DNA from: Pseudomonadota bacterium | GTDB taxonomy: Bacteria > Pseudomonadota > Alphaproteobacteria > Sphingomonadales > Sphingomonadaceae | NCBI GenBank assembly: GCA_023394965.1 | Contig: JAEWZX010000034.1 | Location: 14,064-78,063 of the forward strand | DNA: 64,000 bases | Direction: 5' to 3' | Shown here: piece by piece, positions 1 to 8,219 of the stretch | Layout of the letters: every line of letters starts with the position of its first letter | Numbering within the stretch: the first letter of the stretch is position 1 | The notes under the pieces: model-generated | Databases searched by the model: none | Told to the model about the DNA's origin: nothing | What the model saw: only the letters and a program-made list of their open reading frames with translations | Program-made: the position numbers and the translations under genes

Positions 1-604
1 CGGCCGTGGCCAGCAGTTTGCCCCAGTCCCAAACAGGAGCGCCAGCAAACTGATGGCTGTCGGTCGGCAGCTCGGTGTCGGCGATGGGAGCGCTTTCGAG
101 TTCCGAAAGCGTGTCTCGCGATATCAACCAAATTAGCCCATATTCGTCCGACTGGTTTCTTACCAGAATGATGGGAGTGCCTTCTTCGTTTCCTAGCGTA
201 CCTACTCTTTCCTCATCAGGAGGAAGTTGGTCGTCGTACCTGCCGAGTGGATCGTTGGACAGCGCCCCATAGGCCAGCAGTTCCCCACCATGGTCCAGGC
301 TCGCCTGAAGGACCTTTGCAAGCTCCGCGTCACTTTCCGTGTCGTCGGGATCGCTTCCCTCGAAATAAGCAGCGGCACCCACATAATCCTGCCTGGAAAG
401 GCTCTCTAGCAAGCCGGTAACAGATCCACGCGGGGTTTCGCGTTTCAGAGGGTCGGTTGGCACCTCGGCCACCGCCGGCGGCTGATCTGTGTTTGGCGCT
501 GCAGGGGTCTGCGAAGTGGCGGGGACGGCAAAAACGCAGGCGATGACCAGGCAGGCCAGCGCGCTGAACAGTTTCAGATGTCGAGTCCATGCGAGAACAA
601 TCAT
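1..604 (-). CDS. MscS-like mechanosensitive channel, N-terminal part (runs off the window)
   Basis: Open minus-strand frame with no stop before the window edge, so only the first 201 codons are present. The start ATG at 604-602 has an AGG-containing ribosome site about 10 bases upstream. The first ~30 residues form a signal peptide (hydrophobic core LFSALACLVIACVFA, then an ATSQ-type cleavage region). Next comes TPRGSVTGLLESLSRQDY followed by an AAAYF stretch, a pattern I recognise from the periplasmic N-terminal extension of sphingomonad MscS-family channels. The membrane and MscS domains would lie outside the window, so the family call rests on this extension only. An alternative is an unrelated secreted protein. 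Confidence 0.65.
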   Translation of the reverse strand, partial: MIVLAWTRHLKLFSALACLVIACVFAVPATSQTPAAPNTDQPPAVAEVPTDPLKRETPRGSVTGLLESLSRQDYVGAAAYFEGSDPDDTESDAELAKVLQASLDHGGELLAYGALSNDPLGRYDDQLPPDEERVGTLGNEEGTPIILVRNQSDEYGLIWLISRDTLSELESAPIADTELPTDSHQFAGAPVWDWGKLLATA

Positions 605-776
605 ATGCCGATGACCTCGGAGATCGAAGGGGTGGTCAAACGCTGGTGGTGGTATCAGGAATGCGGGCCGTTTGGACATGGCGTTTGCTTTGTGGCTCCG
701 GTGGCTCGCAATCGTGTCGGGTATTCGCACTGCTTCGTAAGAAGATCGCGGATCGATGTGCAACCCGCGCCTTCAG

Positions 777-1967
777 CTACTGTTCCAACTTTGGAGTGGC
801 CGACGGTGGACTGTGCATCCATTCGCCTTGCCGCCCTCGTTGATAGCCATAGTCGTACAGTTTCCGCATATATTCCTGGTCGAAAAGGTCATGCTCCCCT
901 TCGTTGAACTCTGCAGCCATGAAGGTAATGTTGAACTTGGCATCGTTCGCCTGAGCCCACGCATAGGTGGATTCCACGCGGTCCTGTAGGCTGGTCATGA
1001 GCATTACATCGATGGTCCGTTTCGCGATCTCCGGCAGCTTGGCTGCGATCATTTCGAACTCTTCCGCCATCTTGCCATTGACCAGAAGATAGAGCTCGGC
1101 ATCCGGCCACTTCTGGTTCCCTCGGTCTTTCGCGATGGATGGCGCTGCCAGCAATGTCGCAATGGTGCCACCATCGACATGCAGTTCACTGATGCGCCTG
1201 TCGCCTGACGTTGTTTCGATCAGTACCGGCGGAAAGAGAACCGGCACCGAACTGCTGGCCAGCAGAATGCGGCGAAACAATGCATATCGCGTTGGTGCAG
1301 AACTGGCTGCAATCGCCCCCATATCCCAGATCGCATTGCCCGGTCGGTCGAGGTTGACAGTGCCTACGAAAAGCCGCCGTCCTTGGCGATGTTGTTCGGC
1401 TACTGCATCGATTATCGCATCCGTTGCGAAACGCGCGATAAGGTCTTCGAGCGGGCTGGTTGTGGCTGCGCTTGGCGAAAAAGGTATCGCCAGCGGAAAC
1501 CGTGTCTTGTAGACATTCTTCGGGGTAATTCCCGTATAAGCGGCCCGTAACTGTTCGTCATAGTCGGGGCCGAGTAGCGCGAAGGGGGCAATCAGTGCCC
1601 CTGTACTTACTCCCGTGACTACGGAGAACTGGGGCCGGTCACCGGATTGCGACCATCCATTGAGAAAACCTGCGCCATATGCGCCCTTGTCCCCTCCGCC
1701 CGATAGGGCAAGCAGACGAAGGGGGGCACCGGTTGGGCGCGGAGGAATGGCGATCTGTGCCATGATATCGGGCGCGTCAGCCCAGTATCTCACACGCGGC
1801 AGATCATCGATCTGGGCTTTTTCCAATTGAGAAGCTTGGAAGGGTTCCCGCTCCAGCGTTGCACAGCCACTGAGCAACAGCGCGCACGCGAGCAGAATCG
1901 GAGCAAGCCAATCGAAGAAACTGCCTTGTGGAGGCAAAGCGGTACGGTTCATTGCCTCGGTGAACAC
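777..1967 (-). CDS. Patatin-like phospholipase lipoprotein
   Basis: Predicted lipid acyl hydrolase anchored to a membrane. The N-terminus is a lipoprotein signal with lipobox LLSGC (Cys at about residue 35). The patatin core follows: the oxyanion loop SGGGDKGAYG (about 89-98), the nucleophile elbow GVSTG with Ser at about 121, and the DGG motif with catalytic Asp at about 265. All parts of the Ser-Asp dyad are present, so it should be active; the substrate is unknown. I give the GTG start at 1967; an ATG at 1952 would also give a lipoprotein signal and is equally plausible. No operon partner is evident; the genes on either side are separated by 172 and 388 bases. Confidence 0.88.
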   Translation of the reverse strand: MFTEAMNRTALPPQGSFFDWLAPILLACALLLSGCATLEREPFQASQLEKAQIDDLPRVRYWADAPDIMAQIAIPPRPTGAPLRLLALSGGGDKGAYGAGFLNGWSQSGDRPQFSVVTGVSTGALIAPFALLGPDYDEQLRAAYTGITPKNVYKTRFPLAIPFSPSAATTSPLEDLIARFATDAIIDAVAEQHRQGRRLFVGTVNLDRPGNAIWDMGAIAASSAPTRYALFRRILLASSSVPVLFPPVLIETTSGDRRISELHVDGGTIATLLAAPSIAKDRGNQKWPDAELYLLVNGKMAEEFEMIAAKLPEIAKRTIDVMLMTSLQDRVESTYAWAQANDAKFNITFMAAEFNEGEHDLFDQEYMRKLYDYGYQRGRQGEWMHSPPSATPKLEQ

Positions 1968-2355
1968 TTCGCTTTCTCACCTTGCCTGTGCGCGTTGGAA
2001 TGTCTCCAGCCTTTTTTCAAACCAGAGTTTGTACGGGGAACTACCGCCAGTGGCGCAGCCGTTCAATCGTGAGCTGCACAGCTTCGTGGTAATGGCATCT
2101 CGCCAACAGCTCTAAAGCTCTGGCGGCCTGCCCGTAAAGGTTATGGCCCGGTCCTATATTTGTGCGCCAGCCATTTGAGAAATGATCGAGATTGGCCTGA
2201 GGATAGGTTGTGTCCTTATCAGCCTGCCAATCGGAATGACCCTGACAGGGTTAGTCTCCGGAATGCGTCGAACAGCGTGGGCTGACGAAGCCAGAACGCT
2301 CCGCCACAAGCAGTGTTAGGCAGATTTGGGGAAATTTTGCCGAATCTGGTAAGTA
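1968..2355. other. Intergenic gap with a start-less open frame
   Basis: 388 bases between the patatin gene and hemN. On the minus strand an open frame runs from just after a TAA at 2253-2251 to a TAG at 2043-2041 (69 codons). Its translation looks protein-like towards the C-terminus (for example GQAARALELLARC and QLTIERLRHWR), but it contains no ATG, GTG or TTG in a usable place. It may be the remnant of a gene, or chance. No terminator, tRNA or convincing regulator box was seen in the gap. Confidence 0.4.
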
Positions 2356-3669
2356 CTAGACTGCCGAACTGAACTGGCGAGCCGATGGAGCGCGGTATTT
2401 GTCGAACAGCGCGGCTATCGATCGGGCATAAGGCAGACCTTCCGGCAGCACTGTCAGCCACTGGTCATCGATTAAGGCGAGGCCCCTATCGAGGAAGGGT
2501 TGCAGTCGTGCCCGGGCTTCAGCCATCAGACACGCACCGAGTTGTGCTCGCCCCTGACACAGCAATTGTTCGATCACCGCGCCGCGATAGCGATCGTCTG
2601 CAGTGCGAAGGCGACCTCTGTTTACGGCGAGGCGGCCCTGTGAGCTCAGCATGCGATACCGTCCACTGTTCTTTTCATTCTGAGCCAACAGGTGCGGAAA
2701 GCTGCCGATAGCCGAAGCGCCGAGTCCGATCAGCACTTCACTTTGATCGTCGGTGAAACCCTGAAAATTACGACGGAGCGTGCCATCGAATGCAGCTTTA
2801 GCCAGCGGATCTCCGCCTGGCTTGGAGAAGTGGTCAAAGCCGACAGGGGCATAGCCATGGGTGACGAAGTATGAGTAACCCAGTTTGGCCATAGCAAAGC
2901 GTTCAGGCAGGTCCGGCAGGTTCGCGCCATCGATTGCCCGCTGGCGCGGGACAATGTGCGGCACGTGGGCGTAACCGAAGAGCGCAATTCGGTCCGCACC
3001 CAGGACTCGCGTTCGCTGAAGGCTATCCTCAAGATCTTCTCGGGACTGACCGGGGAGGCCATACATGAGATCGAAATTGAGAGACGTCACACCCGCATCG
3101 CGGAGCCAGTCCACCGACTGAACGATGCAATCTTCCGGTTGCACACGCCCGATAGCTTTCTGGCAATGATCGGCGAAGGTCTGCACTCCAAGGCTTGCCC
3201 GAGTGATTCCGACCTCACCGACCACTTGCGCCCACTCTTCAGTCATGGTGCGCGGATCCAGTTCTATCGAAAGAACCGGGTTGTTCAGTGTGAAGTGTTC
3301 AGCCAGCTGGGCGTAAAGTGCCCGGAAATCGTCGGGTGAGATTGCATTGGGGCTCCCACCGCCAAACGAAACTCTGCCGACACGCACACCTTCGGGCAGT
3401 TCGCGGGAAACTGCAGCGATTTCTGTATGCAGTGCGGTCAAATAGGAATCGAGTCGCTGCCGTCTGTTGGCGCGGCTGGTGTTACAGCCGCAGTAGAAGC
3501 AAATTTTCTCGCAGAACGGGATATGGACATACAGCGATATCTCACCGTGAGTCGTGCGAAGCGCGTCGCGATAATGAGCGTTGTCTAGCTCCGCGAACTC
3601 TGCAGCGGTCGGATAGCTCGTGTAACGGGGCACGGGCTTGGCAAGCAGGTCAGGATAATACGTCCACAT
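2356..3669 (-). CDS. hemN: Oxygen-independent coproporphyrinogen III oxidase (radical SAM)
   Basis: Converts coproporphyrinogen III to protoporphyrinogen IX without oxygen, using a [4Fe-4S] cluster and SAM, in the cytoplasm. The cluster motif is FCEKICFYCGC with Cys at 53, 57, 60 and 62, the HemN pattern CX3CX2CXC that separates true HemN from HemW-like proteins. The SAM-binding FGGGSPN and the central GVQTF and LMYGLPGQ segments are also present. 437 residues is normal for the family. It lies downstream of the cbb3 oxidase cluster, which needs haem at low oxygen, and behind an FNR-type box at 3705-3718. There is no Shine-Dalgarno sequence before the ATG, which fits a leaderless message. Confidence 0.95.
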   Translation of the reverse strand: MWTYYPDLLAKPVPRYTSYPTAAEFAELDNAHYRDALRTTHGEISLYVHIPFCEKICFYCGCNTSRANRRQRLDSYLTALHTEIAAVSRELPEGVRVGRVSFGGGSPNAISPDDFRALYAQLAEHFTLNNPVLSIELDPRTMTEEWAQVVGEVGITRASLGVQTFADHCQKAIGRVQPEDCIVQSVDWLRDAGVTSLNFDLMYGLPGQSREDLEDSLQRTRVLGADRIALFGYAHVPHIVPRQRAIDGANLPDLPERFAMAKLGYSYFVTHGYAPVGFDHFSKPGGDPLAKAAFDGTLRRNFQGFTDDQSEVLIGLGASAIGSFPHLLAQNEKNSGRYRMLSSQGRLAVNRGRLRTADDRYRGAVIEQLLCQGRAQLGACLMAEARARLQPFLDRGLALIDDQWLTVLPEGLPYARSIAALFDKYRAPSARQFSSAV

Positions 3670-3701
3670 GGCCAGTCTGTTGCCATGACCACGTCACACT
3701 C

Positions 3702-3911
3702 TCATTGAGCGAGATCAAATTTCTTGCGGCACGATCCTGCATGACAACCTTTTGCTACGCAGGGCGGTTCGGGCTGTTGGTTGCGTTTGATAGGAATTTC
3801 CACCGTCCCGCCGCCGCACAGCGCTGCGGTAATACTGCTCTGCGAAGAAGGCTGTGTGCCGATGGCAAGGGGGAGAAGGGCCAGCAGGCTCACTGTCAGC
3901 ATGTTATTCAT
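3702..3911 (-). CDS. Small Cys-rich exported protein of the cbb3 cluster
   Basis: A 69-residue protein whose ATG overlaps the ccoS stop by four bases (ATGA), so it is translationally coupled to ccoS. Residues 1 to about 20 are a signal peptide (LTVSLLALLPLAIG). The mature part is short and basic, with Cys in ALCGGG and a cluster PPCVAKGCHAGSCRKKF near the C-terminus (C-X4-C-X4-C with a His). This could bind copper, iron or haem, or form disulfides. I do not recognise a named family, but position, coupling and composition argue for a real gene working with the oxidase, perhaps in metal or haem delivery to the periplasmic side. Its stop lies just before the FNR-type box of hemN. Confidence 0.7.
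   Translation of the reverse strand: MNNMLTVSLLALLPLAIGTQPSSQSSITAALCGGGTVEIPIKRNQQPEPPCVAKGCHAGSCRKKFDLAQ
3705..3718 (-). promoter_or_regulatory. FNR/FixK-type box upstream of hemN
   Basis: TTGAGCGAGATCAA matches the TTGAT-N4-ATCAA consensus at 9 of 10 specified bases. Its centre is 42 bases before the hemN ATG. If it acts as a class II site centred at -41.5, transcription would begin one base before the start codon. It overlaps the last codons of the Cys-rich small gene. Confidence 0.7.
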
Positions 3912-4072
3912 TCGCCTGCCACCTCTTCTGACTCTTCGTCATCGATCAGGATACGTTGGGCGGCACCGTCCAGATCTTCGAACTGTCCACGGCGCATGGC
4001 CCAGAAGAACGCACACAGGCCAAGCAATCCCAGCCCAAGCGCTATGGGAATGAGGAACGTCAGGCCAGTCAT
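3908..4072 (-). CDS. ccoS: cbb3 oxidase maturation protein CcoS
   Basis: 54 residues, the normal size for CcoS/FixS. One N-terminal membrane helix (TFLIPIALGLGLLGLCAFFW) is followed by MRRGQFEDLDGAAQRIL, the family's hallmark, and an acidic tail IDDEESEE. The start ATG overlaps the ccoI stop (ATGA), and its own stop overlaps the start of the next gene the same way. CcoS is required for placing haem and copper in the CcoN subunit in organisms where it has been tested. The order ccoGHIS is the classical one. Confidence 0.95.
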   Translation of the reverse strand: MTGLTFLIPIALGLGLLGLCAFFWAMRRGQFEDLDGAAQRILIDDEESEEVAGE

Positions 4073-6192
4073 TGGGCGGCTTTGCTGAGGCGCAACGAAT
4101 TGCCGACCACAATGAGTGAACTGAGCGACATGGCAACCGCGGCAATCAGCGGAGTAACCAGACCTGCCAGCGCCAGCGGTACTGCGAAAACATTATAGAT
4201 TATCGCGAAAACAAAGTTCTGTCTGACGATCTGCATTGTCTTGCGAGCTACCCGCACCGCAAGCGCAACTGGCATCAGGGAAGAACCAAGGAATACAGCA
4301 TCGGCTGCCTGCTGACTGACGTCGCTGGCGCTGCCGGGTGCGATAGAAGCATGCGCGGCAGCAAGTGCCGGACCGTCGTTGATTCCATCGCCGACCATCA
4401 GTGGAAGCTGCCCAGTTTCCTTGAGATCCTTGATCAGGGATAGCTTTTCTTCAGGCAGAAGCTCTGCTCTTGCGTCTATGCCCAATTGGGACGCTACGCT
4501 TTGCACAGATGCAGCCTGGTCACCCGAAACAATCCAGCAAGCTATACCCTCGCTCGCAAAAGCTTGGAGTGTTTCGTTCACATCATGGCGCAGAGAATCG
4601 CTAAAACTGATGACTGCCGTTTCTTCGCCGATCTTCAGGGAAGAGGAAAGCGAAGTGCTTGCGACAACCGGACGTTCCAGAGCGACCCGGCTGCCATTTA
4701 ACCGCCCGGATACACCGCTTCCAACGACCTCCATGATATTTGTCACATCGGCCGCTTTTACGCCGCGCTGGGCGAGGGCGGTGTGAAGCGCCCTGCTCAG
4801 TGGATGGCGACTGTTACGGGCCAGTGCCAGCGCGACCGAGGCCTGGCGCTGATCGAGATGATCGATCACGGGCGTGGGTTCGCCGCGGGTGAGGGTACCT
4901 GTCTTGTCAAACAGCGCGACATCCACTTCGGCAAGCCGTTCAAGGGCGCTGCCGTCTTTCACCAGCAGGCCGCGCTTGGCGAGCGCGCCAGAGGCCACAA
5001 CCTGAGCGGCAGGAACCGCCAGACCCATGGCGCAGGGACAGGTGATGATCAGCACTGCGATTGCAATTACCAGCGACTGATACCAGCCTGCCCCGGCGAT
5101 CATCCATCCGACGAACGCGAGTAACGCCAGGGAATGGACAACCGGCGCATACAGGCGCGAGGCACGATCCGCGATGCGCACATACTGGCTGCGGGATTGG
5201 CCAGCTTCATCCATCAGGCGCGCGATTTCGGCCAGTACCGTGTCCGATGCAGCGGCCGTGACCCGTATGCGGACCGGGCTACCCAGATTGATTGCACCGG
5301 CAAGTGCCGTATTGCCGACTGTCGCTGGCTGTGGCGTGCTTTCGCCGGTTATCATCGAATTGTCTAAGCTGGTCTGACCTTCCTCGATTACACCATCTGC
5401 AGCCAGGGCTTCGCCCGCCGCAACCAGCATGAGCATCCCTGGTTCAAGCTCTTCTGCCGCCACGGTTCTGCTCGTCCCGGTCGCGTCCAGTACCGTGGTG
5501 CTTTTGCCCATGCGGGAAAGCAGGGCGCCGATCCCGGCGCGCGTGCGGTTACGCATCATGTCGTCGAGGGCACGGCCAGCCAGCAGGAAGAACAGCAACA
5601 TCACTGCGCCGTCGAAATAGGCGTGTTCACCCCCCGTGACGGTCTCGTACACGCTCAACCCAGTCGCCAGCAGTACACCGATCGAAATGGGGACATCCAT
5701 ATTCGTCCGGCGATGCCGCAGAGCCATTGCGGCGCTGGCGAAGAAAGGGCGTCCGGCATAGGCGATTACCGGCAGCGCGATCAGCGCCGACAGCCAGTGA
5801 AACAGGTCACGCGTAACCCCGCCCGCGCCGGACCATACGCTGACCGACAGCAGCATGATGTTCATCATGCCAAAACCGGCGACTGCAAGTGCCCGCAGCA
5901 GGGCCTTGGTTTCGCGATCACCGTGCGCCAGCGGATTGTCGGCCACGGGCTGGGCTTCGAAACCTATCTGTCCGATTGCGTCGACAATCGCGGCCTCGCT
6001 CAGTTTCGGATGGCGACGGACTGCCACACGCTTGGCAGAAAAATTGACGCGGGCTGCGGCCACGCCGTCCACTTTCGCAAGGCCACGTTCGATCTTGGCA
6101 ATACAACCGGCGCACCGCATGCCGGGAACCGTGAAGCGGCTGTCCAGCAGTTTCGAAGGGGGCGCTGCGTCGATTGCAGTGGGGGCGTTCAC
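4069..6192 (-). CDS. ccoI: Copper-transporting P1B-type ATPase for cbb3 assembly
   Basis: Moves copper across the inner membrane for assembly of the cbb3 CuB centre. Residues 21-85 are a heavy-metal-associated domain with GMRCAGC (Cys 27 and 30). The P-type core has TGES at 282-285, the membrane metal site CPC at 385-387, the phosphorylation motif DKTGT at 429-433 and the hinge GDGIND. I chose the GTG at 6192-6190 (707 residues) because it overlaps the ccoH stop by four bases. A longer reading from 6255 would run inside ccoH and adds sequence that does not look like the family. The next gene, ccoS, overlaps by four bases. Confidence 0.95.
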   Translation of the reverse strand: MNAPTAIDAAPPSKLLDSRFTVPGMRCAGCIAKIERGLAKVDGVAAARVNFSAKRVAVRRHPKLSEAAIVDAIGQIGFEAQPVADNPLAHGDRETKALLRALAVAGFGMMNIMLLSVSVWSGAGGVTRDLFHWLSALIALPVIAYAGRPFFASAAMALRHRRTNMDVPISIGVLLATGLSVYETVTGGEHAYFDGAVMLLFFLLAGRALDDMMRNRTRAGIGALLSRMGKSTTVLDATGTSRTVAAEELEPGMLMLVAAGEALAADGVIEEGQTSLDNSMITGESTPQPATVGNTALAGAINLGSPVRIRVTAAASDTVLAEIARLMDEAGQSRSQYVRIADRASRLYAPVVHSLALLAFVGWMIAGAGWYQSLVIAIAVLIITCPCAMGLAVPAAQVVASGALAKRGLLVKDGSALERLAEVDVALFDKTGTLTRGEPTPVIDHLDQRQASVALALARNSRHPLSRALHTALAQRGVKAADVTNIMEVVGSGVSGRLNGSRVALERPVVASTSLSSSLKIGEETAVISFSDSLRHDVNETLQAFASEGIACWIVSGDQAASVQSVASQLGIDARAELLPEEKLSLIKDLKETGQLPLMVGDGINDGPALAAAHASIAPGSASDVSQQAADAVFLGSSLMPVALAVRVARKTMQIVRQNFVFAIIYNVFAVPLALAGLVTPLIAAVAMSLSSLIVVGNSLRLSKAAQ

Positions 6193-6635
6193 CGGACTTC
6201 CATTTCGCCAATCCAAGGCGTTCCGCCCGTTTCGATTGTCAGCCGCGCAATCCACCGTCCGGCAGGAAGCGGAGCGGTTGAACGATAGGCATCTTCGCCG
6301 ATCTGTTCGAACTGGAGATCCGTGTGTTCCGGCAGCCCAAGCGGTCGGCGCATGGCTGCGGTCAGATCGGCGCCTTCGGGCACGTTATCCGTGGTGACGA
6401 GCACATGTCCGGCCTCATCGCGTTCCAGCGAGGTTGTATAGCCAAGGCTTTCGACTTCCCGTGCCTGCTCAAGCCAGTCGTTGAACTTCTGGCTGGCGAC
6501 ATAGGAATTGTCGACCACCACACCGCCGAAACCGCTGATGGCAAGGGAGGCCATATAAAAGTTCACAGCAATCACGATGCCAAATCCGGTCACCATGACA
6601 GTTGCCATATGCTTACCGGTAAACTCACGTCGCAT
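6189..6635 (-). CDS. ccoH: cbb3 oxidase assembly protein CcoH/FixH
   Basis: 148 residues. One N-terminal membrane helix (ATVMVTGFGIVIAVNFYMAS) is followed by GFGGVVVDNSYVASQKFN, the FixH signature, and a periplasmic beta-rich domain ending PAGRWIARLTIE. CcoH binds the CcoP and CcoNO subcomplexes during assembly. It starts three bases after the ccoG stop and overlaps ccoI by four bases. Length and position are typical. Confidence 0.94.
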   Translation of the reverse strand: MRREFTGKHMATVMVTGFGIVIAVNFYMASLAISGFGGVVVDNSYVASQKFNDWLEQAREVESLGYTTSLERDEAGHVLVTTDNVPEGADLTAAMRRPLGLPEHTDLQFEQIGEDAYRSTAPLPAGRWIARLTIETGGTPWIGEMEVR

Positions 6636-6638
6636 AGG

Positions 6639-8219
6639 TCAATTCTCCGGCGCGTCGAAGCGCGTTTCGACAGTATCGGTTTCGCGCTGTTCATCCAGCG
6701 AGGTAACGCGGAAGGTGAATGTCTGCGACTGGGCTCCTTCGTGGACGGCGACATAAGCCCGCACTTGGCGAACGAGATCAGCAGGGACTCTAACCGTCTG
6801 CGATGCGGCAGCCCTGTTGGCCGGGATCGTATCGGTCCACATAACCCCTCCCGGCAGCCCTTCGATGGAGATTTCCATATCGCGCGGGCGGCTTTCCATG
6901 TTGCGCAGCTTGAGCGTGTACGAGTTGCGCACAGAGCCGTCGCTAAGCAGCATGAAGGGGGGATTCCGATCCGGCGCCACTGTGAGGTCGGTATGGCTAC
7001 GCACGCCCAGAGCGAACAGAAGCGCACCGCCAATCCCACCCCAGATAAGGGCGTATGCGATCGTTCGAGGGCGGAGCAAGGTGCGCCACGGGGCCTTGGG
7101 CTCACCGCCCGCCGCTTCGCGCTCGCAATCCTCCAGCGTGGCATAATCGATCAATCCGCGGGGGCGACCGATGTCCTTCATTACCCGGTCGCAAGCGTCG
7201 ATACACAACGCACAGGTGATGCAGCCGATTTGCGGACCTTCGCGGATGTCGATGCCGGTGGGGCAAACCTGGACGCACTGCTGGCAATCGATGCAGTCGC
7301 CGAACTGCCCCGGATTCTTCTGCGATTTCTTGACGCTCCCCCGTGGTTCGCCGCGCCAGTCCTTATACGTCACGATGAGAGATTTCTCATCAAGCATAGC
7401 GCTCTGAATACGTGGCCAGGGGCACATGTAGATACAGACCTGCTCGCGCATGAAGCCGCCAAGCGTTACCGTCGTGAGCGTGAGTACTGCGACGGTGATA
7501 TACGCGATAGGGGCGGCACTGCCCGAGAAGAAATCGCGAAATAGCGTGGGCGCGTCGGCGAAATAGAGAATCCATGCACCGCCCGTGGCCAAGCCGACGG
7601 CCAGATATATCGACCATTTGACGCCGCGCCGCAGAACTTTGCCCCAAGTCCAAGGAGCATTGTCGAGTCTGCGCCGGGCGTTCCGGTCACCGTCGACAAA
7701 GCGGTCTATATGCTGGAACAGGTCGGTCCAGACGGTCTGGGGGCATGCATAACCGCACCACGCTCGTCCGACAGCGCTGGTCACGAGAAACAGGCCGATC
7801 CCAGCCATGATGAGCAGACCGGCCACGAAATAGAATTCGTGCGGCCAAATCTCGATGCCGAACATGTAGAAACGCCGATTGGCCATATCCACAAGCACTG
7901 CTTGGTCGGGCGAATAGGGCCCGCGATCCCAACGTAGCCAAGGGGTTACGTAATAGATCGCCAGGGTGACGACCATAACGAACCATTTGAACCGCCTGAA
8001 CGGCCCATCGATCCGCTTGTTATGAACGAACTCGCGCTTCTCGTATAGCTGCTGGGTCAGCTCTTCCCGGGCAGGCTCATGAGGTTCATGCCGACGGGTT
8101 GTTGCCTTCGGGTCGGCAACGGCACTTGAGACCGGCTCGTTTGTCTTGGCAAGTCCGTCCTCGACAACGACCGACCAATCTCGGCCGTTGTCGGATTTGC
8201 GATCTTCAGGGTTGCTCAT
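6639..8219 (-). CDS. ccoG: cbb3 oxidase accessory protein CcoG/FixG (RdxA type), 4Fe-4S membrane protein
   Basis: 526-residue polytopic membrane protein. After an N-terminal soluble region come membrane segments from about residue 75, then the CGYACPQTVW motif. Two ferredoxin-type clusters follow: CIDCQQCVQVCP and CITCALCIDACD. The C-terminal domain is an immunoglobulin-like periplasmic fold typical of FixG. The family reduces Cu(II) for the CcoN copper site. The start at 8219 overlaps the end of ccoP by 14 bases, indicating coupled translation. Nothing in the motifs suggests loss of function. Confidence 0.95.
   Translation of the reverse strand: MSNPEDRKSDNGRDWSVVVEDGLAKTNEPVSSAVADPKATTRRHEPHEPAREELTQQLYEKREFVHNKRIDGPFRRFKWFVMVVTLAIYYVTPWLRWDRGPYSPDQAVLVDMANRRFYMFGIEIWPHEFYFVAGLLIMAGIGLFLVTSAVGRAWCGYACPQTVWTDLFQHIDRFVDGDRNARRRLDNAPWTWGKVLRRGVKWSIYLAVGLATGGAWILYFADAPTLFRDFFSGSAAPIAYITVAVLTLTTVTLGGFMREQVCIYMCPWPRIQSAMLDEKSLIVTYKDWRGEPRGSVKKSQKNPGQFGDCIDCQQCVQVCPTGIDIREGPQIGCITCALCIDACDRVMKDIGRPRGLIDYATLEDCEREAAGGEPKAPWRTLLRPRTIAYALIWGGIGGALLFALGVRSHTDLTVAPDRNPPFMLLSDGSVRNSYTLKLRNMESRPRDMEISIEGLPGGVMWTDTIPANRAAASQTVRVPADLVRQVRAYVAVHEGAQSQTFTFRVTSLDEQRETDTVETRFDAPEN

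Noticed and set aside
2170..2190. TTGAGAAATGATCGA as an FNR-type box
   Set aside because: The right half-site is not ATCAA; too far from any start to act as the three real boxes do.
6324..7544. 406-codon plus-strand frame opposite ccoG/ccoH
   Set aside because: Lies on the opposite strand of well-identified genes and has no recognisable domain.
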